Shown here piece by piece: positions 26,241 to 35,123 of a stretch of 64,000 nucleotides of DNA. The translations under genes were made by a program, and so were the position numbers. This DNA comes from Candidatus Nitrohelix vancouverensis (GTDB lineage: Bacteria; Nitrospinota; Nitrospinia; Nitrospinales; VA-1). The stretch spans positions 1,762,557 to 1,826,556 of the forward strand of contig CP048620.1 of the NCBI GenBank assembly GCA_015698305.1, read 5' to 3'. Below the pieces are notes generated by a model, which did not search any database, was not told the origin of the DNA, and was given only the letters and a program-made list of their open reading frames with translations. Each line of letters opens with the position of its first letter. Within the stretch, counting starts at the first letter, position 1.

Positions 26241-27374
26241 ATGAGAAAAACTAAACAAGTTATTGCGTCTATAAAAGAAGAAGAGAATGATTATTATTCC
26301 GATGATGATATTTTTTCAATATCTTCATGGGGTGCTGATCTTTCATTTAGAGAATTAATTGATCGATATGAAAATGATGAATTAGAAAAACCTGAACTAC
26401 AGAGGAAATATGTGTGGGATAAAACTGAAGCATCACGTTTCGTTGAATCGATTTTATTGGGCTTGCCTGTTCCAAGCATTTTTTTAGCAAAAACAAACGA
26501 TGAAAAAATGCTTATTATAGATGGCTATCAAAGGATAATGACAGTTCATGATTTTGTGAAAGGTACTTTTTCAACAGATAAAAAACTTTTTCGTCTTTCT
26601 AATTCAAAAAAAATTAATAGACGCTGGAGAGGTAAATCTTTTAGCGAATTAAGTGAAGCAGACCAACGTAGAGTTAAAAATACTACAATACATGCAATAA
26701 TTTTTGTTCAGGATCAGCCATCTGAGACCAACACAAGCATGTTTCAGGTTTTCGAGCGGATTAATACTTCTGGGCGTACACTGTTTCCTCAAGAAATTCG
26801 TAATTGCATTTATCAAGGTGAATTTAATTTATTCCTCCTGGAACTTAATAAATATAAAAATTGGCGAAGATTATTTGGCTTAAGCCAGGAAGATGGAAGA
26901 ATGCGTGATATAGAACTGATTTTAAGATTTTTTGCGCTTAGTTCAGATATGTTCAAAAACCAAGAAAAAGAAAAAATTTCATTGAAGAAATTCCTTAACG
27001 ATTTTATGAAAGCTAATATTAATATATCTGATTCTGAGAAAAAGCTTTTTAAGAATCGTTTTGTCAGCACTGTTGACTATATCTTTGAAACCTATGGCGA
27101 GCATGCATTTCATAATATCTCACCGACTAATCCACAAAAATTAACATCGAAATTAAGTCCCACAATCTTTGATTCTATTATGATTGCAACAGATGACTTG
27201 TTAAAGGAGTCCTTTTTCTTACATGATGGAGAGGTCTCTGAAACTAAGAGACGTTTACTTTTGAAAGATGATCGTTATAGAACCTCAATTAGTAAGGAAA
27301 CAATGAAAAAGGATTCGATTTTAATGCGAATTGATGTTGCTAGCATGATGCTCTATGGAAGGCGTTATGTATAA
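26241..27374 (+). CDS. DUF262 (ParB-fold/GmrS-like) protein
   Basis: The 377-aa protein (ATG 26241; a GTG is one codon upstream) has the DUF262 N-terminal signature: ELQRKYVWDKTEASRFVESI, then LPVPSIFL and the DGYQR variant of the canonical DGQQR (about residues 94-98), followed by a helical domain. DUF262 proteins have a ParB/sulfiredoxin-like fold and include the NTP-hydrolysing part of the GmrSD restriction enzyme. There is no C-terminal DUF1524 HNH domain, so nuclease activity must come from a partner. The partner is probably the overlapping HEPN gene. Strong A+T bias marks it as acquired. Confidence 0.85.
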   Translation: MRKTKQVIASIKEEENDYYSDDDIFSISSWGADLSFRELIDRYENDELEKPELQRKYVWDKTEASRFVESILLGLPVPSIFLAKTNDEKMLIIDGYQRIMTVHDFVKGTFSTDKKLFRLSNSKKINRRWRGKSFSELSEADQRRVKNTTIHAIIFVQDQPSETNTSMFQVFERINTSGRTLFPQEIRNCIYQGEFNLFLLELNKYKNWRRLFGLSQEDGRMRDIELILRFFALSSDMFKNQEKEKISLKKFLNDFMKANINISDSEKKLFKNRFVSTVDYIFETYGEHAFHNISPTNPQKLTSKLSPTIFDSIMIATDDLLKESFFLHDGEVSETKRRLLLKDDRYRTSISKETMKKDSILMRIDVASMMLYGRRYV

Positions 27375-27861
27375 TGATGGTGTTGAACAAGAGCTCGCCA
27401 GGTGTGAAGATGAGATTGTATTGTTGGGGAGAAAGATTGATGAATTAGGCGTGACAAATAGTTTAGTGCCCTATCTGACTAAGTACGCGATTATTCGTGG
27501 GTGTGGGGCTATTGAGCAGGCGTTTAAATCCATTATCGTAGATTATTGTATAGTTAACTGTAATGTTCAGGTTATTAATTATCTTGAGAATAAAATCAGC
27601 AGGTCATCAATGAATCCCTCTTATGAAAATATTTGTGGATTGTTAAAGGAATTGGATGACAATTGGCACAGAAGATTTAAGAATGAAGTGAATGGTCATT
27701 CAAATGCTAATTTAAAAACTTCCCTTTCATCTCTTGTTCAATTGCGTAATGAGTTTGCGCATGGCGGAAATCCTACTGCAAGTATTCAGGATGTTTCAAC
27801 CTATTTTAGTGATTCAAGAGTAATAATTTACAAGCTTGACACTGTCATTCGTACGTTATGA
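27367..27861 (+). CDS. HEPN-domain protein (MAE_28990/MAE_18760-like), putative RNase
   Basis: I take ATG 27367, overlapping the DUF262 stop by 8 bp; ATG 27355 is also in frame. The roughly 164-aa all-helical product carries the HEPN active-site motif Rx4-6H as LRNEFAHGG near its C terminus, as in HEPN RNases. HEPN proteins of the MAE_28990 type are known neighbours of DUF262 genes. The pair is a plausible toxin-antitoxin or abortive-infection module in which HEPN cleaves RNA and DUF262 senses or restrains. The family name is by motif and context, not by search. Confidence 0.75.
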   Translation: MYNDGVEQELARCEDEIVLLGRKIDELGVTNSLVPYLTKYAIIRGCGAIEQAFKSIIVDYCIVNCNVQVINYLENKISRSSMNPSYENICGLLKELDDNWHRRFKNEVNGHSNANLKTSLSSLVQLRNEFAHGGNPTASIQDVSTYFSDSRVIIYKLDTVIRTL

Positions 27862-27959
27862 TTCTAAGAGACTTTTATTTTTTCTTCTTAAGAATCTTAA
27901 AATTAAGTGAAAATTATATTTCTCTCAAATGCTTAATTGGCAGCTTATTAAGATTGGGT

Positions 27960-28067
27960 ACTGTAGCCAAATTGTAGCCAGGGACCTCAGAAAGGGCCGA
28001 AAACGAGGGTGAAATACAGAATTGGGGTTGGGCTGGAAGAAAATTGATAGCGGCGCAAAAGACCCCG
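27960..28067 (+). repeat. Conserved 108-bp island right end, copy 2
   Basis: This is the same block as 25,147-25,254, with TGTAGCCAA at 27962-27970 and TGTAGCCAG at 27973-27981. A few substitutions separate the copies, consistent with different but related elements rather than a recent duplication. Confidence 0.8.
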
Positions 28068-28102
28068 GACTTGTTTGGAAATTTGAAAAATTATTTGCTT
28101 GA

Positions 28103-28130
28103 AGCCTCTTTTTTGAAGAGGCTTTTTTTA
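28103..28130 (+). terminator. Terminator at island 2 right end
   Basis: Stem AGCCTCTT/AAGAGGCT and seven T, the counterpart of 25,291-25,317. Confidence 0.7.
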
Positions 28131-28143
28131 TTTTAAGCAAAGA

Positions 28144-28166
28144 GCATTCAAGCGGGCAGGGCTTGG
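28144..28166 (+). repeat. Decayed attR of island 2
   Basis: GCATTCAAGCGGGCAGGGCT resembles the tRNA-Ala segment GCATTCAAGAGGTCAGGGGT (17 of these 20 bases match) and stands at the same distance behind the terminator as in island 1. Similarity ends soon after, so the site is partial or mutated. Confidence 0.55.
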
Positions 28167-28238
28167 GTCGTTGGGCGCGGGGCTTGAGCCGCCTTCTTCC
28201 TTCTGCGCTGTCGGTCTGCCGCCGGGCGGGGCTTCTGG

Positions 28239-28263
28239 AGCCGCGTTCTGCGGCTTTTTTTAT
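28239..28263 (+). terminator. Terminator before the histidine kinase gene
   Basis: AGCCGC-GTTCT-GCGGCT followed by a run of T. Its 3' side resembles the displaced tRNA terminator at 25,379-25,423 and may be a further relic of the tRNA flank. Confidence 0.6.
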
Positions 28264-28447
28264 TTGTCGGGATTGGCGGTTTGCGGGGGCTTTGATCTTT
28301 TACCTGTTTTATCAAGGAGTTGATAGTAAACTGTTTGAGGGTGAATGTTCCTTGAGTTCGGAGGGGCTTCATCTGCCGTGGGTCGTTTTGTTCTGATCTT
28401 TACAGGTTTCTTCCACTTTTTGGCGCGAGGCGTATCGATTCAATCCG

Positions 28448-30805
28448 ATGACTGAACCTTCGACGAAAATTGATAACTCCGTTCTCTGGCCTGTCCTCAC
28501 CGTTATCTTCTTTTTAGCGCTCAGCTATTTTGTTTCTCATATCTTATCGCGTCAGGCTGTTTTGCGGGACCGGGAAACGTTGAATTCCTATGTGAGCGAG
28601 GTGGCGAGCGGTCTTTCCTCGATCATGAATCAGCGTTTGCAATTGACTCAAAGTCTGGCGGCATACGTCAAGGTCAACGAGGACATGACGGAGGAGCAGT
28701 TCCAGGAATTTGCTGTGGGGGCTATGGGCCAATTGCAGGGCATTCGGAGTTTGCAGTTGGCGCCCAATGCGGTCGTCAAGTTTGTGACGAATAAAAGTGA
28801 AAATGCAAAGGCCATCGGTCACGATTTGCTGGGCGATCCTTTGCGTCGCCCTCTGGTCGAAGCTTCAATAGAGGAAAAACGCTACGTTATCGCCGGGCCG
28901 ATCGACCTGATTCAAGGGGGGCGGGCGATCATCGGGCGGAATCCTATTTTCCTGAAGTCGCCTGATGGCTCGGACTATTTCTGGGGCTTTGCAACGATCT
29001 TGCTCGAACTGGATACGATTCTCGATATCGCGGTTTCTGTTCACAGCAGAACGAATATTGATATTGCCATCCGCGGGAAGGACGCTCTGGGCGACAGGGG
29101 CGAGACTTTTTATGGGGAGGATGAGGTCTTTGAGAATGACCCCGTCCTCGGGCAGGTTAATTTGCTTTCTGGCTCATGGGAAGTGGGAGTGGCGCGCGCG
29201 GGGGGAGTCCCTGGTTTGCTGAGACTGCAATTCATTGTCTGGGTGGTTGGCGTGATTTTCTCCCTGACGCTGGGCGGTCTGGTTCGGAAAATCGTGAAGG
29301 AACCCGAGGTTCTGAGAGACGCTGTTATATTGGCCACCCGCGATCTGCAGGCTGAGAAGTCAAAAACGGAAGAGCTTCTAATTGAAACTGAAAGATCGAA
29401 AAAAGAAGCGGAGTCGGCGAACAAGGCCAAGTCCAATTTTCTGGCGAACATGAGCCATGAAATCCGCACGCCTATGAATGCGATTATGGGCTATTCCCAA
29501 ATCCTGCTTAGGGGGAAAAGTTTTGATTCTGACACCCGGCATGCGTTGGAAACCATTGGCAAGAGCGGTAAAAATCTCCTGAATTTAATCAACGAGATAC
29601 TGGACCTTTCAAAAATCGAATCGGGGCAAATGGAACTCGTTCATGCTGATTTTGATCTCGGTGAATTGATTTTTGATGTTTCAAGTATGTTCGAACTCCG
29701 GTGCCAGGAAAAACAACTCGAATTCAAAGTCGAAGGGATAGATGCGGGCGTGAGGGCGCATGGAGACGACGGCAAGCTGAGGCAGGTTCTGGTGAACCTG
29801 GTCGGCAACGCGGTGAAGTTTACAGATTCTGGCGGCGTGACCTTAAGAGTCACCGCTCTTGAAAACGACCGGCGTTTATTTGAAGTGATAGACACGGGGC
29901 AGGGCATCGAGGAAGAGGATCATAAAAGAATATTCGAACCTTTTCTTCAGTCGGATGAGGGCGTTAAGAAAGGGGGCACCGGGCTGGGGCTGGCGATTTC
30001 TAGAAAACAGTTGGAATTGATGGGGGCGAGTCTGGAGTTAGAGTCGCAACCAGGAAAAGGCGCGCGATTTTATTTTACCCTTCAGCTTTCGCCGGCTCAG
30101 GGCGCTGTTGAAAATAGGGCTGAGAAAATTGCTAATGTTCTGCGGCTTGCAGAGGGTCACTCTGTGACCGCGTTGGTCGTCGATGATGTCGTTGAGAACA
30201 GGGATGTGCTGAGGTTGATTCTTTCTAATATTTCGGTGCAAGTGATTTGCGCCGAAAACGGGAAAGAAGCTCTGGATCTGATAGCGCGGGATCAACCCGA
30301 TATTATTTTCATGGATATAAGAATGCCGGTAATGGGTGGGGAAGAGGCGATGCGGGAGATTCAAAAACAATACGGGAGAGATCGCTTTAAAGTAGTCGCT
30401 ATCACTGCATCCGTTTTGGGGCGGTTGGAGGAGAAATATAAGAAACTTGGATTTCATTATTATATAGCCAAGCCTTTTAACGAGGAAAAGGTTTATTCAT
30501 GCCTGAAAGAATTGCTCCAAGTGGAGTATGAATATGAAAAGGAAGCGGATGAAGAAAAGGCGGCGAGTGTCGGGCAGAGCCATGATTTTTCCAATTTATC
30601 CATTCCTGAGCATTGTATGAATCGGATGAAGAAGGCGGCTGAACTTTATAATGTCACCCAGCTTGAGGATGTTCTGGGCGAACTTATGGAGGATGGCATG
30701 ATTTATAAAGACTTTGTCCAGTACATCAGCAATCTTTTGAAAAAATATGATATGAAGGCCATTCAGAATATTTTGGAACAGATAGCATCAACCCCTTCAA
30801 ATTGA
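28448..30805 (+). CDS. CHASE-domain hybrid sensor histidine kinase
   Basis: The 785-aa protein has a TM helix (about 13-32), a periplasmic CHASE-type sensor (about 50-260, with [15 protein letters not shown] and VIAGPIDL), a second TM (about 263-282), a coiled-coil, then HisKA with the phospho-accepting His in [16 protein letters not shown] and HATPase_c with the G boxes [10 protein letters not shown] and [16 protein letters not shown] receiver domain follows with Asp in [13 protein letters not shown], and a short C-terminal extension of about 90 aa that is not clearly an HPt. CHASE sensors bind small extracellular ligands such as cytokinin-like compounds or peptides. No response regulator gene is adjacent. 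Confidence 0.9.
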   Translation: MTEPSTKIDNSVLWPVLTVIFFLALSYFVSHILSRQAVLRDRETLNSYVSEVASGLSSIMNQRLQLTQSLAAYVKVNEDMTEEQFQEFAVGAMGQLQGIRSLQLAPNAVVKFVTNKSENAKAIGHDLLGDPLRRPLVEASIEEKRYVIAGPIDLIQGGRAIIGRNPIFLKSPDGSDYFWGFATILLELDTILDIAVSVHSRTNIDIAIRGKDALGDRGETFYGEDEVFENDPVLGQVNLLSGSWEVGVARAGGVPGLLRLQFIVWVVGVIFSLTLGGLVRKIVKEPEVLRDAVILATRDLQAEKSKTEELLIETERSKKEAESANKAKSNFLANMSHEIRTPMNAIMGYSQILLRGKSFDSDTRHALETIGKSGKNLLNLINEILDLSKIESGQMELVHADFDLGELIFDVSSMFELRCQEKQLEFKVEGIDAGVRAHGDDGKLRQVLVNLVGNAVKFTDSGGVTLRVTALENDRRLFEVIDTGQGIEEEDHKRIFEPFLQSDEGVKKGGTGLGLAISRKQLELMGASLELESQPGKGARFYFTLQLSPAQGAVENRAEKIANVLRLAEGHSVTALVVDDVVENRDVLRLILSNISVQVICAENGKEALDLIARDQPDIIFMDIRMPVMGGEEAMREIQKQYGRDRFKVVAITASVLGRLEEKYKKLGFHYYIAKPFNEEKVYSCLKELLQVEYEYEKEADEEKAASVGQSHDFSNLSIPEHCMNRMKKAAELYNVTQLEDVLGELMEDGMIYKDFVQYISNLLKKYDMKAIQNILEQIASTPSN

Positions 30806-30817
30806 GGGCTGAGCGAA

Positions 30818-31738
30818 CTAATTATTTCTGGACTTCGTTGTGAGAGAAATTAACCAGTATGAAATACTGAGAAACAGCACGAGCAGTCCATACATGAGTA
30901 TTTCTTTTGCTTTTTCCGGGGAGAGGGAGACGATCAGTATCTTGCGGATCAAGGCGGCGATGACGAGGGTTAAGAATGCGGCCAGGGCGGAGGAGCCGCC
31001 GCGCAAATGTTTTATTTCTTCGTTGATCAGTTCGATCGCCGACCAGAGAATCAAGAGACTGCCCAGGGTGGTTAAAATTCCTCTTTCTATGGATGAGGCT
31101 CCTGAGAACAGGAGATAAACATCATAGCCGAACAGTCCGATTGAAAAAGTCGCGACCATGACCAGAGCGCCCATCAGCAAATAATTAAAATACGATCCAA
31201 TAGTCTTCAGGTATTTGAGGAGTTTGTTTTCGAGCTTTGTAATGCTGGAGGCGTGTTTCGTTTCGGTTTCTCTGGATGATCCGGTCAGGATATCCAGATT
31301 GATTGCCAGGATTTTCTCGAGGGCCTTGATCCTTTCTGGCAGAAATTTGTCTTCGCCATAGAGTTTTTGAATGAGGGTCATGGCGAAGATGGGCGTGAAG
31401 TGGAACAGGGCCATCATATGGTGGGTGGGGATTTCCAGCTTTGCATGCGCTTCCTTGATTTTTCCAAGCTGTAAAAAATAGTCGGTCTCATAGCTTCCTG
31501 CGAACAGGCCGGTGAACCACTGTCGAATCAGATCGCGATGCTTCATGAGCGCGGTATCTGTTTCAAAAAAATCGGGCGCCTGACCGAGTTTCCAAATAAA
31601 TTCATAATAACCATCAGAAAATTTTTCGACATGCGCTTCCGAGTCGGGTTTCATCTGCGCGAGGAAAATTTCATCCGATTTTGTGAAGGCGTATTGGGCC
31701 TTGAGGAGGTTGAGCGTTTTGGGCATTGTACTTTTCAT
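30818..31738 (-). CDS. Protoglobin domain fused to PsiE-like membrane domain
   Basis: Residues 1 to about 165 resemble the globin-coupled-sensor protoglobin fold; IKEAHAKLEIPTHHMMALF matches the region around the proximal haem histidine, here His98. A linker (about 160-180) precedes a four-helix membrane domain (about 181-300: YLLMGALVMVATFSIGLFGY, GILTTLGSLLILWSAIELI, LAAFLTLVIAALIRKIL, YGLLVLFLSISYWLIS) like PsiE, a phosphate-starvation-inducible family of unknown mechanism. The combination suggests a haem-based O2, NO or redox sensor controlling a membrane protein. It converges with the histidine kinase gene at 12 bp. Confidence 0.7.
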   Translation of the reverse strand: MKSTMPKTLNLLKAQYAFTKSDEIFLAQMKPDSEAHVEKFSDGYYEFIWKLGQAPDFFETDTALMKHRDLIRQWFTGLFAGSYETDYFLQLGKIKEAHAKLEIPTHHMMALFHFTPIFAMTLIQKLYGEDKFLPERIKALEKILAINLDILTGSSRETETKHASSITKLENKLLKYLKTIGSYFNYLLMGALVMVATFSIGLFGYDVYLLFSGASSIERGILTTLGSLLILWSAIELINEEIKHLRGGSSALAAFLTLVIAALIRKILIVSLSPEKAKEILMYGLLVLFLSISYWLISLTTKSRNN

Positions 31739-31803
31739 TGTCGCTATAACTTATGGAATGGTTGCTTGAGGGGCCGTCAATAAACAGGGGAATGATTGCA
31801 GGG

Positions 31804-31971
31804 CTAACCCTTGGGGGCGGGAGCGGGCGCTGCGGGTCTTCCGGGTCGCCTTTTGTTTTTCTTGAAGAGATGGGGCGATTCCAATTGTTTGGCTGAGCGG
31901 ATATTCAACTTTTTTATAGAAATTACTTTTTTTAAAATACCGGTATTATCGAAAACCTTGACTTCATACAT
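31804..31971 (-). CDS. 55-aa small protein, family copy 1 (MYxVKVFD family)
   Basis: This frame starts 23 bp behind the racemase gene and encodes MYEVKVFDNTGILKKVISIK, then LNIRSAKQLESPHLFKKN and a Pro/Ala/Arg-rich tail. It is too similar to the 55-aa product at 49,138-49,305 to be chance: both share MY-VKVFD--G-LKKVIS-K, LN-RS-K--ESP-LFKKN, and have the same length. The tail contains RRPGRPA, loosely like an AT-hook. It appears to be the last gene of a four-gene operon. No family is recognised; function unknown. Confidence 0.7.
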   Translation of the reverse strand: MYEVKVFDNTGILKKVISIKKLNIRSAKQLESPHLFKKNKRRPGRPAAPAPAPKG

Positions 31972-31994
31972 GCGATGGTTTCTTTCTGAAAAGG

Positions 31995-33167
31995 TTATTT
32001 CAATTCTGTTTCAGCGTTTGTATTCAGTCTGGCGCGGGCAGGCAGGGCAGGCGATGAATGTACCGGCTCCTGATCGCAATCTTTGACAAAACGCTTGTTT
32101 ATGAAAGGCGACGTCATGGCGGAGAGCAGGCCTGAGTACTTGAGGCCAAAACTCACTTCGTCGCCAACCTTGAAATTGTGATTCTCGTTGTCGATGATCG
32201 TGTGGTCGCTACTGGCCCCGAGGATGGTTAGCGGGGATTCAGGCGTCAGGCCCTGCATGTGAACATCCTGTTTTCCCAGAGCGACTATTGTTCTCTCGCG
32301 GATTCCCCGGTCAGAAAAGCTGGGGTTATCTCCAAAGGCGTCCTGACCATTATCTCCAAAGGGAAGCGACGGTTTCTTTTTGGACTCGATCACTTCTGTG
32401 ACGAGTTTGAAAGCTCCCGTGTGCAAGCCTGGAATTTGCTTTCTGCCGATCGTTTCCCGACCTAGAAGAATGGACTCTCCTATCCGCAGATTATTGATTC
32501 TCCCCATGCTTTTTGTTGATTTGAACCAATCGTAATTTGCGGAGTTTCCACCGGAAATGATTTCTAATTTAATATGAAATTCTTTTTCGAGGGAACCTGC
32601 CAAGTCTGAAAGCTTCTCCATATTCTTGTTGCCAGGCTTGATTCCCCCGTGGCAGGCCAGATTACAGCCGATTCCTATAATATAGATATGAGGCAGAGAT
32701 AGAGTTTCTTTGACGAATTGAGAAAGGTCAGCGGGGAGTATTCCTTCGCGCAAATCTCCCAGCTCGACCATGATGATCACTTTGTGAGACTTGTCATTTC
32801 CTTTTGCGAACAATGAGAGTTCCCTGATTGTCTCCATCTCGCTGTTCAGACTGATGTCTGCATGTTTGATGATGATTTCCGCATGGCTTGGCGGACTGCG
32901 CAATAATACGAATTGAGTGGAGAATTTGTCCGCGGCTTTCATCTTTATGATGTTTTCAATGCGGGAGTCTGCAATGTATCGGACTCCGCCCAGGATCATC
33001 GCTTCGGCAATCGCCGGTTCGCCAAGGACCGCTTTGGTGACACCCATGAGCCCTATTCCCCTTTGCCCGTAAAGGGCGCACAGTATTCGGGCGTTCTCCT
33101 GAATTTTTGAGAGTGAAATTTCTATGCGTGGGAGTGATTTTTGCAAAGGCTCCTTAATGAGCATCAA
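31995..33167 (-). CDS. PLP-dependent alanine/ornithine racemase-like protein
   Basis: The 390-aa protein has the alanine racemase N-terminal TIM-barrel fold: RIEISLSKIQENARILC at the start, the PLP-binding lysine in LMGVTKAVLG (Lys45), and the downstream strand segments VIIMVELGDLREGI, IGIGCNLACHGGIKPGNKNM, IISGGNSANYDW and NNLRIGESILLG. It resembles the ornithine/alanine racemase (Orr/AlaR-like) branch without YggS features. It should racemise a free amino acid or derivative. It overlaps the DUF1611 gene by 4 bp, so the two are coupled. The C-terminal 25 residues are low-complexity. Confidence 0.8.
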   Translation of the reverse strand: MMLIKEPLQKSLPRIEISLSKIQENARILCALYGQRGIGLMGVTKAVLGEPAIAEAMILGGVRYIADSRIENIIKMKAADKFSTQFVLLRSPPSHAEIIIKHADISLNSEMETIRELSLFAKGNDKSHKVIIMVELGDLREGILPADLSQFVKETLSLPHIYIIGIGCNLACHGGIKPGNKNMEKLSDLAGSLEKEFHIKLEIISGGNSANYDWFKSTKSMGRINNLRIGESILLGRETIGRKQIPGLHTGAFKLVTEVIESKKKPSLPFGDNGQDAFGDNPSFSDRGIRERTIVALGKQDVHMQGLTPESPLTILGASSDHTIIDNENHNFKVGDEVSFGLKYSGLLSAMTSPFINKRFVKDCDQEPVHSSPALPARARLNTNAETELK

Positions 33168-34375
33168 ATGGCGCTGAGCGCTATTTTGGGAAGTGGTCCT
33201 GTGCTTGTTTGAAAAGAGAAGGGTTCCGGCTTTAGAAAATTTTCTTTGATGGCAGCCACTAGTTTTTGACAGCCATGGGCCAGGACGTCGGTAGTCGGCA
33301 ATTGAAGCTGTTTTTCAAAACCCTGTATGTAATTGCTGGTTTCTTCTCTCGTCATGTGTTCGTGGCTCAATGCAATCGCAATCACTTTGGAGGCGGAGAT
33401 GGATTCAATCAGCTTGATTTCATTTTCAACGGTGGGCATGACCAGATTTGGGAAGTCGCATCGGAATCGTCTGCCGGGCGGATGCTGGAGAATGATGCCA
33501 TTGGGCTGACTTCCTTTCAAGATGCTCAGAGAACCCATGAAAGCGGGATGGCTGACCGAGCTTTGTCCTTCAACAAGGATGATATCCGGCGCCTCGTTAT
33601 CGAAGGCCTGAACAACGGCGTTTTCAATTTCGCCCACCACAAACTGTGAGACTAGCGCGTCTATGGATACGCCATAGCGCGCGCCCTGCATCAGGCTGGT
33701 TTGTCCCGTTGCGACGAGCGTTGATTTTATGTTGAGATCATTGAGGGCCTTGTTGAGTTCAACCGCGGTGGTCATTTTTCCGCAGGCGCAGTCCGTTCCC
33801 AGTATTGCGATGACGGGAACATTGACGCGTGCAATATCGCCGGTAAAAACATGCAGGTCTTTTAATGGAGGAGCTTTTCTGATGTCCTTGATCTGAATAT
33901 GATGCAGGTCGGCCTTTTGAGAAAACTCCAGGTCTTCAGAGAAAAATTGATGGAGACCATTGATGATATCCATCTTGTTTTCCATCGCCTCTAAAATTAA
34001 CAACCTTTCTGGTCCCGATACACAGGTTGCCAGTGGCGCCTTCCCGTAGATATAGCAATCCGGGACTTCTGGCAACTGACTCAAGGCGTCCTTTAAATTT
34101 TCAAAGATGGGAATGCCGGTTTTCCCCTCGCCCAATTCTTCGCTGGCGTCTTTTCCGCTTAAGTTGCTGTCAATGATTCCTACTATGGAATAAATCTCTG
34201 AATGCCTTACAAGCGCCGCCGCGGTTTTACCGTCGACCAGGCCAAATTGTCCCTCACAATAAACCAGCGCCGTTTTCTTCGCTGGCGACTTTATTTTCAT
34301 TTTCATATTCCGTCGCCGCTTGGGAAACGGTATGCGATTGCTGTTCAGGTCTACACTTGTTTCAAGAATTTTCAT
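33164..34375 (-). CDS. DUF1611 P-loop family protein (DgcN-like)
   Basis: ATG 34375 follows AGGAACTTA and is preferred over an in-frame start deeper inside the upstream gene. The roughly 403-aa protein has an N-terminal Rossmann-like domain (ALVYCEGQFGLVDGKTAAAL) and a C-terminal P-loop domain with VIAILGTDCACGKMTTAVEL, the hallmark of DUF1611. DUF1611 members include DgcN, reported in D-glutamate catabolism beside an epimerase. Here the partner is a PLP racemase, suggesting modification of an amino acid that also changes stereochemistry. The substrate is unknown. Confidence 0.8.
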   Translation of the reverse strand: MKILETSVDLNSNRIPFPKRRRNMKMKIKSPAKKTALVYCEGQFGLVDGKTAAALVRHSEIYSIVGIIDSNLSGKDASEELGEGKTGIPIFENLKDALSQLPEVPDCYIYGKAPLATCVSGPERLLILEAMENKMDIINGLHQFFSEDLEFSQKADLHHIQIKDIRKAPPLKDLHVFTGDIARVNVPVIAILGTDCACGKMTTAVELNKALNDLNIKSTLVATGQTSLMQGARYGVSIDALVSQFVVGEIENAVVQAFDNEAPDIILVEGQSSVSHPAFMGSLSILKGSQPNGIILQHPPGRRFRCDFPNLVMPTVENEIKLIESISASKVIAIALSHEHMTREETSNYIQGFEKQLQLPTTDVLAHGCQKLVAAIKENFLKPEPFSFQTSTGPLPKIALSAI

Positions 34376-34889
34376 TAAGTTCCTGTTGAGTATTTTGAGG
34401 CGTTGGGGCATCTAAATTTTTGCAACGCTCGCGAACGGACTGGTAGGGCATCCCTTCAGCCAGAACGTAACGTTCTGCCCGAACAAACCATAATGCCAAA
34501 CCGCCTCTGTTAAATCCTGGTTCCGCGGGATCTTTGCTCTTGCCAACGCCGAGGGAACCTTTTCGGCCTGTTTTTTGCCAGCCACGGGCTTCCATAATCA
34601 TGCGAACCACCACGCCGATCGCTTGCCTGAGCCTTTTGCTTTTTTGATTATTCGCTCCGGACAAGGCCCTATCTATTCTTGGGTAAGATTCCAGTTCCCG
34701 GACGACTCCAGCCAGAGGCGGTCTGTCATGATGAATTTCAGAATCTTCCATGCGAACTTGTCGGGCTTCATCATTAAAGAAGTCGAGAATAGCGTCGAAC
34801 GGCTGTTCCGGGTCGTTTGCAACATCCGAAAAGGTTCGAGCCTGGACGTCTTCAATGAGTTTCTCTTTTGTGATCTTCACGCGTGGCAT
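34362..34889 (-). CDS. 175-aa protein of unknown function, first gene of the DUF1611-racemase operon
   Basis: The soluble protein has an acidic first half (VANDPEQPFDAILDFFNDEARQ), a central basic region (NQKSKRLRQAIGVVVRMIME) and a second half with RGGLALWFVRAERYVLAEGM followed by PYQSVRERC. There is no signal peptide or membrane helix. I recognise no family. Its stop overlaps the DUF1611 start by 14 bp, so it is translated with the DUF1611-racemase-small-protein set and probably works in the same pathway. Confidence 0.65.
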   Translation of the reverse strand: MPRVKITKEKLIEDVQARTFSDVANDPEQPFDAILDFFNDEARQVRMEDSEIHHDRPPLAGVVRELESYPRIDRALSGANNQKSKRLRQAIGVVVRMIMEARGWQKTGRKGSLGVGKSKDPAEPGFNRGGLALWFVRAERYVLAEGMPYQSVRERCKNLDAPTPQNTQQELNENS

Positions 34890-35123
34890 TACTGTCTCGT
34901 TCTGAATGATGTTGAAGTCTTGGCGTGGTGATTATATGAAGGCTTCGAAATATAGATACAATTTTTGAAGGTTCAATTATTGTATCTAATGAAGAGAGAT
35001 AATCATAGCGTATAATTTCCATGGCCGGGCAATGACCTTTATAAGGAATCGTTCGATTGTTGACGAGGGGATATGAAAGTGCGAAAATCCGGTGAAATTC
35101 CCGTATGCATTGAGGCGCGTTGA

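Larger units (their letters stand above)
25430..28166. mobile_element. Island 2: remnant of a sister element carrying DUF262-HEPN
   Basis: The remnant starts inside the truncated 235-aa gene, carries a plus-strand DUF262-HEPN pair, and ends with the same 108-bp block, terminator and a decayed att sequence as island 1. It has no integrase, excisionase or rep gene; the missing part corresponds exactly to the int-to-rep side of island 1. Its genes are markedly A+T-rich. Confidence 0.8.
27862..28447. other. Island 2 right end and junction to the chromosome
   Basis: This gene-free stretch holds, in order, the 108-bp right-end repeat, the AGCCTCTT/AAGAGGCT terminator, a decayed att sequence and a further terminator (28,239-28,263). 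After that comes the leader of the histidine kinase gene, in which I see no certain promoter. Confidence 0.6.

Noticed and set aside
31811-32086. 91-codon plus-strand frame opposite the small protein and racemase end
   Set aside because: It is antisense to two supported genes and lacks a ribosome site; the minus-strand 55-aa frame is supported by its paralogue.
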